The notes below the pieces were generated by a model that saw only the letters and a list, made by a program, of their open reading frames with translations, searched no databases and was not told the DNA's origin. The position numbers and the translations under genes are program-made. Positions 4,478-10,050 of a DNA stretch of 10,050 bases are shown here, one piece after another (position 1 is the first letter of the stretch; the number at the start of each line of letters is the position of its first letter). The stretch spans positions 1-10,050 of the forward strand of contig DGHX01000104.1 of NCBI GenBank assembly GCA_002392835.1, in the 5' to 3' direction. Source of the DNA: Prevotella sp. UBA3837. GTDB taxonomy: Bacteria > Bacteroidota > Bacteroidia > Bacteroidales > Bacteroidaceae.

Positions 4478-6787
4478 TCAACTCTTGACTCTTGATTTGT
4501 TAATGCGGTCCTTCACCTTGAAGACGTAAGCATCGATGGTGGCCACAGCCACGGTGTTCAGCACGTCGCGCACGGTGGCACCGAAGTCCACGAAGTGTAT
4601 GGCCTTGTTCAGACCTATCTGGATGGGACCAATGATTTCGGCGTCGGCACCGAGCATCTGCAGCATCTTGTAGCTGGAGCGTGCCGAGGTGAGGTTGGGG
4701 AAGACGAGGGTGTTCACGTCCTTGCCGCAGAGGCGCGAGAAGGGGTACTGCTCGTCGCGCAGCGTGCGGTCGAGGGCAAAGCCAATCTGCATCTCGCCGT
4801 CGATGGGCAGGTCGGGGTACAGCTCGTGCAGCTGCTCCACGGCATGCTTCACCTTCAGCGCACCGTCGCTCTGGCTGGAGCCGAAGTTCGAGTGCGAGAT
4901 CATGGCGATGACGGGCTTCTCGTTGAAGAAGCGCACGGCAGTGGCTGCCAGCTTGCCTATGTCGACGAGGGTGGCGGTGTCGGGGTTCTCGTTGACCAGC
5001 GTGTCACACACGTAGAGGGTGCCTCGCGGAGAGTTGATGATGTGCATGGCTCCGAAGTGCTGGTACTCGGGGCGTATGCCTATGACCTCCTTCACCACCT
5101 TCACGGTGTTCGAGTACCTGGTGTAGAGACCGGTGATGAAGGCGTCAGCCTCGCCCGTCTCGACCATCATCATGCCGAAGTAGTTGCGCTCGAACATCTT
5201 GTCGTTGGCCTCCTGGAAGGTGTAGCCCTCGCGCTGCCGCTTCTGTGTAAGTATGCGTGCATAGCGCTCGCGGCGCTCCTGTTCAGATGGGTGCCGCAGG
5301 TTGACCACCTCTATGCCTTCGAGCGAGAGGTCGAGCTGCTTGGCCAGCTTGGCTATCACCTCGTCGTTGCCCAGGAGTATGGGGTGGCAGAGGCCCTCGG
5401 CCCGTGCCTGCACGGCAGCCTTGAGCATGGTGGGGTGCACGCCCTCGGCAAAGACCACGCGCTGCGGATGGGCAGCGGCGGTGGAATAGAGCTTCTGCGT
5501 GAGCTTCGTCTCCTGTCCGAGGAGCACGCTGAGCGAGTCCTTGTAGGCCTCCCAGTCATCGATGGTCTTTCGGGCCACGCCGCTCTCAATGGCGGCACGG
5601 GCCACGGCGGCGCTGACCTCGCTGATGAGGCGCGGGTCCACGGGCTTGGGTATGAAGTAGTCGCGTCCGAAGTGCAGGTTGTTCACCTTGTACACGTCGT
5701 TCACCACGTCGGGCACGGGCTGCTTGGCCAGGTCTGCAATGGCGTGCACGGCAGCCAGCTTCATTGCCTCGTTGATGGCGGTGGCATGCACGTCGAGGGC
5801 ACCGCGGAAGATGTAGGGGAAGCCGATGACGTTGTTGATCTGGTTGGGATAGTCGGTGCGGCCCGTCGACATGAGCACGTCGGGCCGGGCGTCCATGGCG
5901 TCCTCGTAGGTAATCTCGGGCGTGGGATTGGCCAGTGCGAAGATGATGGGGTCCTTGGCCATGGAGCGCACCATGTCCTTCGACAGCACATTGCCCTTCG
6001 ACAGGCCCACGAAGACATCGGCACCACTGACGGCCTCGGCCAGCGTGTGTATGTCGGTGCGCTGGGTGGCGAAGAAGCGCTTCTGCTCGTTCAGGTCCTG
6101 ACGGTCAGCGCTGATGACGCCCTTCGAGTCGAGCATGACGATGTTCTCCTTGCGGGCTCCGATGGCCATGTAGAGTTTGGTGCAGCTGATGGCTGCAGCC
6201 CCGGCACCGTTGACCACGATGCACACCTGGGCGATGTCCTTGCCCACCACCTCGAGGGCGTTCTTCAGTCCGGCAGCGCTGATGATGGCAGTGCCGTGCT
6301 GGTCGTCGTGCATGACGGGAATGTCGAGTGTGCGCTTCAGCCGCTCCTCTATGTAGAAGCACTCCGGGGCCTTGATGTCCTCCAGGTTGATGCCTCCGAA
6401 GGTGGGGGCAATGCGCTCTACGGCCTCGCAGAACTTCTCGGGGTCTTTCTCGGCCACCTCTATGTCGAAGACGTCGATGCCGCCGTATATCTTGAACAGC
6501 AGGCCCTTGCCCTCCATGACGGGCTTGCCGCTCATGGCGCCGATGTCGCCCAGTCCCAGCACGGCAGTGCCATTGCTGATGACGGCCACGAGGTTGCCCT
6601 TGTCGGTGTACTTGTAGGCATCGTCGGGATTCTGCTGAATCTCCAGACAGGGATAGGCCACGCCGGGCGAATAGGCCAGCGACAGGTCGGTTTGTGTACG
6701 GTAAGCCTTCGTGGGCTTCACTTCAATCTTTCCCGGACGACCGCTCTCGTGGTAGGCGAGGGCAGCTTCTTTCGTAATCTTTACCAT
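4478..6787 (-). CDS. maeB: NADP-dependent malic enzyme with C-terminal phosphotransacetylase-like domain
   Basis: A 769-residue cytoplasmic enzyme that oxidatively decarboxylates malate to pyruvate and makes NADPH; E. coli MaeB (about 759) has the same two-part build. The malic domain holds the catalytic Tyr39 in LSLAYSPGVAYPC, Lys94 in MEGKGLLFK, metal ligands Glu136/Asp137 in NLEDIKAPECF, and Asp161/162 in MHDDQHGTA. The NAD(P)-binding domain has the VVNGAGAAAI turn (191-200), FALANPTPEI (283-292) and STGRTDYPNQINNVIGFPYIFRGALD (307-332). From about 430 the chain is a phosphotransacetylase-like domain (RVVFAEGVHPTMLKAA onward), which in the family binds acetyl-CoA for allosteric control rather than catalysing acetyl transfer. 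The start ATG at 6787 gives the standard N-terminus MVKITKEAALAYHESGRPGKIEV. It lies 62 bp below the stop of the fused GT/secreted gene; no clear TTTG/TAnnTTTG promoter is seen in that gap, so partial read-through is possible. Confidence 0.97.
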   Translation of the reverse strand: MVKITKEAALAYHESGRPGKIEVKPTKAYRTQTDLSLAYSPGVAYPCLEIQQNPDDAYKYTDKGNLVAVISNGTAVLGLGDIGAMSGKPVMEGKGLLFKIYGGIDVFDIEVAEKDPEKFCEAVERIAPTFGGINLEDIKAPECFYIEERLKRTLDIPVMHDDQHGTAIISAAGLKNALEVVGKDIAQVCIVVNGAGAAAISCTKLYMAIGARKENIVMLDSKGVISADRQDLNEQKRFFATQRTDIHTLAEAVSGADVFVGLSKGNVLSKDMVRSMAKDPIIFALANPTPEITYEDAMDARPDVLMSTGRTDYPNQINNVIGFPYIFRGALDVHATAINEAMKLAAVHAIADLAKQPVPDVVNDVYKVNNLHFGRDYFIPKPVDPRLISEVSAAVARAAIESGVARKTIDDWEAYKDSLSVLLGQETKLTQKLYSTAAAHPQRVVFAEGVHPTMLKAAVQARAEGLCHPILLGNDEVIAKLAKQLDLSLEGIEVVNLRHPSEQERRERYARILTQKRQREGYTFQEANDKMFERNYFGMMMVETGEADAFITGLYTRYSNTVKVVKEVIGIRPEYQHFGAMHIINSPRGTLYVCDTLVNENPDTATLVDIGKLAATAVRFFNEKPVIAMISHSNFGSSQSDGALKVKHAVEQLHELYPDLPIDGEMQIGFALDRTLRDEQYPFSRLCGKDVNTLVFPNLTSARSSYKMLQMLGADAEIIGPIQIGLNKAIHFVDFGATVRDVLNTVAVATIDAYVFKVKDRINKSRVKS

Positions 6788-6849
6788 TTGTTCGTTATCC
6801 TTGTTTTCGCATTAGTTTTTCTTTTTACGCTCAAGAAACAGGCTGAGCC

Positions 6850-9800
6850 TCAGTGCTGCAGGTGCTTGCGTCCGTCTCTGATGTATATCCCCTTGTGGGC
6901 ACGGTCCCCCACCCTGCGACCGTCGAGGGTGTAGGCCTTGCCGTCGGTGGCAGGCAGCGTGGTGGCCTGCTCAATGCCGGTGATGGTCTGCGGGCTGAGG
7001 CTGCCATAGAAGTAGAGGCGGAAGTTGTCGAAGATGCACCAGTACTTGCTCTGCATCGACGAGCAGCTCAGTCCTACGCGCAGCGTGGTGGCTGCCGAGT
7101 TGTCAATGTAGACGCAGTTCTCGTAGAGTCCGCGGGCGAAGTAGATGCTGGCAGCCTGCATGTCGTTGGGCATGTAGAGCCCGCTGCCCACCGTCGACTC
7201 GCTGCCGCCCAGCTTGCTGGCTTGCGCCCAGCTGGCTATGTGGCAGAGCTTGGCGTTCTTAGTGCCGGCATAGATGTAGGCATTCACGCGGTTGGTACCG
7301 GCCGCATAGTCGTCATAGGCATCAGCCGACGCGCCGGGGCGCTGGAAGCCCTGCGCCATGAAGCCAAAGGTGCCGCGCGGCAGGTCTTGCAGAATCTGGT
7401 AGAAGTTGAAACTCTTCTCGTAGAACTCGGCGCACGAGCAGTTGAGCGTGGCAGCCGTCGACCACCCGTCGGTGGCGTCCATGCCGGGGTTCTGCATCAG
7501 GAAGGTGATGTCGAAGGGCTGGCTGCTGTGAGCGGGAGTGACCAGGTTGAGGAAATCGACGGCAGCCTGGCGCACGGCATCGGCGAGCGACGACAGCTGG
7601 CTGGGGCTGGCGGTTGCCTGCAGCTGCTGCTCAATGCTGCCCAGGGCAGATGCGAACTGCTGGTCGGCATCGGCGGTGCTGGTGGTATGCGGCACGTCGG
7701 CCAGGGCTCTTACCACACGGAGCATGTCGTTCACCTGTGTCTTTATCTGCTGCACGGCAGCCTGGTCGAAAGCATTCATCTCAGCGGCGCTGAGGATGAG
7801 CCAGCGCTGCTCAGTGGCAGCATTGGCCAGACTGAGCTGCTGACTGGCCACCGAGCCGCTGGCATTGGCTTTCAGGCAGTTGGGTGTCCAGTTGTCTGAG
7901 GGGTGTACAAGCCAGTAGCCACGCAGGCCCTCGGTGCCGGCCACATCAACGCGGCCCCGCATCAGGTGGAAGTCATCGGCATCGCTCAGCGTGGTGCGCT
8001 TCATGGTCTTGAAGCCTCCCTGGTAGGTCATGTACTGGCCTGTGGCGGCGTTGCACAGCTGGTAGTACTGGTTGTGCGGAGTGAAGGTGATGTACCATGC
8101 GGCACTGTCGTTCTGCTGTGCCTCGGCAGCCGTCATCTCACGCAGGCGCAGGTTGCCCGACGCATTGGGCACCACATAGCTGGTGTAGAGTCCGCAGGCA
8201 GCGTCCTCGCTCTTCAGGTAGTACTTGATGGTATCCTCCTGCTGCAGGGCGTAGTAGGGCTCGGCAAAGTGGGTGTAGGTATGCTGCAGTCCGTCTTCGC
8301 CCAGGGCCTGACAGATGAGCGAGTTGCCTATGTAGAGCACGTCGGAGCCGTTGTCCTCGTGGGCGCCATTCACGCCGTAGGGCCACATGTGCTGGTTGTC
8401 GCCGTTGAGCTGTGCCGTAGTGCTGTTGTCCCAGAAGCGCAGCACTTCGGTCACGCGGTCGCCCAGCCACAGGCCGGTGCCGTTGCCGCTGCGCAGGTCG
8501 GTGCCGCTCCATGCCGTGCCATAGCCGGGTATGACGCCACAGCCATGCAGCATCTCATGCATGATGGTGCCGGGCTTCTGGTTACCCTGGTTCGGTCCCA
8601 CGCGCATCCAGCCGCCATAGGAGCAGTCGGCAGTAGGCGTGCCCGAGGCGTAGCCGATGCTGGGGGCATAGTCTTTCATCTCGGTCAGCGCATTCCACCA
8701 GTCGATGGCCGTCTGTGCCGCTGCCTTGATGCGCTCGCTGTTGGCATCGCCGCTGGTGCGCATGGTGAAGGTCACCTCACCCTTGGGCAGGGTGTAGAAC
8801 TTGATGTCGTCGCCATAGCCAACCTTGCCGTCGCGGTCAACGGCGTATGCGCGCATATAATATAATGTGGCGGGCTGCAGGTCCTTCAGCCAGTATATGG
8901 CACCGTTGTTCTGCAGTGTCGTGGTGGTCTTGCTGTCGTCGACAGTGGGCAGTCGGTGGCTGGCCCAGCAGAAGCCGCGCTCGCTGATGGCTGCGCTGCC
9001 GGGTGTGGCCGTCATGCGCCCGAAAGCCATCGTGGCACCACGGGCAAAGCGCTGGTCGGTGGTGACCTTCGGCTGCGCCAGTGCCGGTGTGGCCAGCGTG
9101 AGCAACAGCGTCAGCAGAGCTGCCGGCAGGGGCGGGTACTTGCGTGTCCATCCGTCCCAGCGCAGGCGCATGACACCGAAGAAGGCTTCAGAGAAGATGC
9201 CGCCCGACATCTTGCTCGTGCCCTCGCGACGGTTGACGAAGATGACAGGCACCTCCTTGATCTTGAAGCCAATCTTGTGGGCGGTGTATTTCATCTCTAT
9301 CTGGAAGGCATAGCCCTTGAAGCGTATCTTGTCCAGCTCTATCGTCTGCAGCACACGCCGGCGGTAGCACACAAAGCCGGCCGTAGTGTCGCGCACCTTG
9401 ATGCCGGTGACGATGCGCACGTATTTCGAAGCATAGTAGCTCATGAGCACACGGCCCATGGGCCAGTTCACCACGTTCACGCCGCTGACGTAGCGCGAGC
9501 CCACAGCCACATCGTTGCCTTCGTCGTGGCAGGCAGCGTAGAGGCGCGGCAGGTCGTTGGGGTCGTGGCTGAAATCAGCATCCATCTCGAACACATACTC
9601 ATAGTCGCGATCCAGTGCCCACTTGAAGCCTGCGATATAGGCGGTGCCCAGTCCCTGCTTGCCGCTGCGCTCCACAATGAAGAGCCGGTCGGCAAACTCA
9701 GTACTCATCAGGCGCTTCACGATATCGGCAGTGCCGTCGGGTGAACCGTCGTCGATAATCAGTATGTGGAAGTACTTTTCCAGACCGAAGACGGCACGGA

Positions 9801-9867
9801 TAATCTTCTCAATGTTCTCCTTTTCGTTGTAGGTTGGAATGATGACAATGCTGTCGCTCTTGTTCAT
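6850..9867 (-). CDS. Fusion ORF: polyprenol-phosphate-mannose synthase (GT2) joined to a secreted peptidase-like protein
   Basis: 1005 codons from the ATG at 9867. Residues 1-232 are a complete Dpm1-type GT2 enzyme that transfers mannose from GDP-mannose to polyprenyl phosphate at the inner membrane: SIVIIPTYNEKENIEKII, DDGSPDGTAD (39-48), metal-binding DADFSHDP (96-103), DTTAGF (160-165), EVPVIFVNRREGTSKMS, ending FFGVMRLRWDGWTRKYP where such enzymes normally stop. With no stop codon, the frame runs into a signal-peptide/TM-like segment (233-264, ending ALA), an FN3-like domain (about 266-361), a region with HEMLHGCG (HExxH at 437-441), a ricin-like beta-trefoil candidate (about 550-695), a helical stretch (about 696-775), a jelly-roll/CBM-like domain (about 785-953) and a C-terminal secretion tail (964-1005). 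An upstream in-frame ATG at 9924 is rejected because the promoter overlaps it. The ORF may be a true fusion, a deletion scar, or two products via internal initiation at Met233. Both halves are well supported; their joining is the oddity. Confidence 0.85.
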   Translation of the reverse strand: MNKSDSIVIIPTYNEKENIEKIIRAVFGLEKYFHILIIDDGSPDGTADIVKRLMSTEFADRLFIVERSGKQGLGTAYIAGFKWALDRDYEYVFEMDADFSHDPNDLPRLYAACHDEGNDVAVGSRYVSGVNVVNWPMGRVLMSYYASKYVRIVTGIKVRDTTAGFVCYRRRVLQTIELDKIRFKGYAFQIEMKYTAHKIGFKIKEVPVIFVNRREGTSKMSGGIFSEAFFGVMRLRWDGWTRKYPPLPAALLTLLLTLATPALAQPKVTTDQRFARGATMAFGRMTATPGSAAISERGFCWASHRLPTVDDSKTTTTLQNNGAIYWLKDLQPATLYYMRAYAVDRDGKVGYGDDIKFYTLPKGEVTFTMRTSGDANSERIKAAAQTAIDWWNALTEMKDYAPSIGYASGTPTADCSYGGWMRVGPNQGNQKPGTIMHEMLHGCGVIPGYGTAWSGTDLRSGNGTGLWLGDRVTEVLRFWDNSTTAQLNGDNQHMWPYGVNGAHEDNGSDVLYIGNSLICQALGEDGLQHTYTHFAEPYYALQQEDTIKYYLKSEDAACGLYTSYVVPNASGNLRLREMTAAEAQQNDSAAWYITFTPHNQYYQLCNAATGQYMTYQGGFKTMKRTTLSDADDFHLMRGRVDVAGTEGLRGYWLVHPSDNWTPNCLKANASGSVASQQLSLANAATEQRWLILSAAEMNAFDQAAVQQIKTQVNDMLRVVRALADVPHTTSTADADQQFASALGSIEQQLQATASPSQLSSLADAVRQAAVDFLNLVTPAHSSQPFDITFLMQNPGMDATDGWSTAATLNCSCAEFYEKSFNFYQILQDLPRGTFGFMAQGFQRPGASADAYDDYAAGTNRVNAYIYAGTKNAKLCHIASWAQASKLGGSESTVGSGLYMPNDMQAASIYFARGLYENCVYIDNSAATTLRVGLSCSSMQSKYWCIFDNFRLYFYGSLSPQTITGIEQATTLPATDGKAYTLDGRRVGDRAHKGIYIRDGRKHLQH
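6853..6978 (-). other. C-terminal secretion/sorting-like tail
   Basis: The last 42 residues, with GKAYTLDGRRVGDRAHKGIYIRDGRKHLQH, fit the tail pattern (Y-x-L-DGRRV...KGIYI-x-GRK) common on exported multidomain proteins of Prevotella and Bacteroides and related to type IX sorting domains. It supports export of this half to the cell surface or outside. Confidence 0.65.
8545..8559 (-). other. HExxH zinc-protease motif (HEMLH) in the secreted half
   Basis: Residues 437-441 in GTIMHEMLHGCGVIPGYGT. HExxH followed by GxG is typical of zincin active sites. The metzincin third histidine (HExxHxxGxxH) is absent: the expected position reads Gly. The nearest later candidate ligands are His493 (DNQHMWPYG) and His503 (AHED). 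Peptidase activity is therefore plausible but not shown. Confidence 0.6.
9076..9171 (-). other. Signal-peptide/TM-like junction segment of the fusion
   Basis: Residues Met233-Ala264. A positively charged n-region with four Arg and one Lys (MRLRWDGWTRKYPP) precedes a hydrophobic core LPAALLTLLLTLATP and an AxA cleavage box ALA before Gln265. It reads as a signal peptide if translation starts at Met233, or as a membrane anchor if it is made as part of the fusion. No Shine-Dalgarno precedes the internal ATG, which is uninformative in this phylum. Confidence 0.7.
9169..9867 (-). other. Dpm1-like glycosyltransferase module of the fusion
   Basis: This part encodes residues 1-233, the length of a stand-alone bacterial Dpm1-like GT2 enzyme. 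All expected GT2 blocks are present and none is interrupted, so catalysis should be intact. In Bacteroidetes, polyprenol-linked sugars feed envelope glycan and protein O-glycosylation pathways; which one is served here cannot be told from the window. Confidence 0.85.
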
Positions 9868-9894
9868 AGCTAATGCTTTTTTTGAAATCGTATG

Positions 9895-9925
9895 CAAAGG
9901 TACGAATAAGCGAGCGAAAAGCAAA
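9895..9925 (-). promoter_or_regulatory. Bacteroidetes sigma-ABfr-type promoter for the fusion gene
   Basis: On the - strand, a -33 TTTG box (9925-9922) and a perfect -7 box TACCTTTG (9902-9895, consensus TAnnTTTG) are separated by 19 nt, the usual spacing. Transcription would begin near 9888, about 20 nt before the ATG at 9867. This placement excludes the upstream ATG at 9924, which overlaps the -33 box. Confidence 0.8.
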
Positions 9926-9947
9926 AGAAAATCCGAATTTTCTTTTG
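9922..9947. repeat. Inverted repeat overlapping the -33 box
   Basis: CAAAAGAAAAT (9922-9932) is the exact reverse complement of ATTTTCTTTTG (9937-9947), with a 4-bp CCGA spacer. One arm contains the -33 TTTG. It could be a repressor operator, or an incidental A/T-rich upstream sequence. Confidence 0.55.
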
Positions 9948-10020
9948 ATTTTCCGAGCGTAAGTATAAAAAAAGGTTCTGCGAGATTTTGTGTGGGTTAT
10001 GCTATTGTCTTATTTACTGA

Positions 10021-10030
10021 CCCCCCCCCC
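10021..10030. repeat. C10 homopolymer tract in upstream non-coding DNA
   Basis: Ten consecutive C on the + strand, followed by AGCCCCTCCCCTACAAGGGA at the window edge, which looks like the first part of a G/C-rich palindrome cut off at 10050. The tract lies about 96 bp upstream of the promoter. The rest of 9948-10020 shows no gene or clear signal. Confidence 0.6.
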
Positions 10031-10050
10031 AGCCCCTCCCCTACAAGGGA

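Noticed and set aside
4595..6934. A 779-codon + strand open frame opposite maeB
   Set aside because: It is antisense to maeB, whose full set of catalytic motifs is on the - strand. The + frame is a low-complexity Val/Gly/His/Leu-rich product typical of a GC-rich antisense shadow.
6853..8865. Long + strand open frames opposite the secreted half of the fusion
   Set aside because: The - strand shows clear domain architecture, with HExxH, a jelly-roll and a sorting tail; the + frames are antisense without motifs.
9868..9924. Use of the ATG at 9924 as the start of the glycosyltransferase
   Set aside because: These codons coincide with the -33 and -7 promoter boxes, and the GT2 domain starts naturally at the ATG at 9867.

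Overview
The window looks like a GC-rich member of the Bacteroidales, most likely a Prevotella-type bacterium. The evidence is: a canonical Bacteroidetes promoter (TTTG, 19-nt spacer, TAnnTTTG) at the right end; near-absence of Shine-Dalgarno sequences; a bifunctional malic enzyme; a secreted multidomain protein with an FN3-like domain and a C-terminal tail of the Prevotella/Bacteroides secretion type; and a TonB-like protein with a short cysteine-rich N-terminus. No rRNA, tRNA, CRISPR array or transposase is visible.

Left half (+ strand, 3-3476): a tight, probably co-transcribed run of four genes: the 3' part of cysS (cysteinyl-tRNA synthetase), a TonB-C-domain membrane protein with a four-cysteine cytoplasmic head, a small radical SAM enzyme of the glycyl-radical-activase type, and dnaB (replicative helicase). 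Gaps are 7 bp, a 4-bp overlap, and 12 bp. Translation and replication housekeeping genes bracket an uncharacterised TonB-like/radical-SAM pair.

Middle (3477-3750): a 274-bp gap between convergent genes. It holds three mutually complementary segments that can form two alternative hairpins, a short palindrome and an AT-rich island.

Right half (- strand, 9867 down to 3751): in transcription order, a promoter; a 1005-codon ORF that joins a polyprenol-phosphate-mannose synthase (Dpm1-like GT2) in frame to a secreted, putatively zinc-dependent peptidase-like protein; maeB (NADP malic enzyme with a phosphotransacetylase-like domain); a 220-bp MITE/REPIN-like palindromic element; and a divergent folK-like gene (HPPK) whose catalytic loop carries three 10-residue tandem repeats. 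The far right edge (9926-10050) is non-coding and holds a C10 tract.

Most unusual points: the cytoplasmic-glycosyltransferase/secreted-protein fusion with a perfect signal-peptide-like junction; the Cys4-TonB/orphan radical SAM pair; the three-arm alternating hairpin; and the repeat-bearing HPPK. No complete new defence or mobile system is evident.
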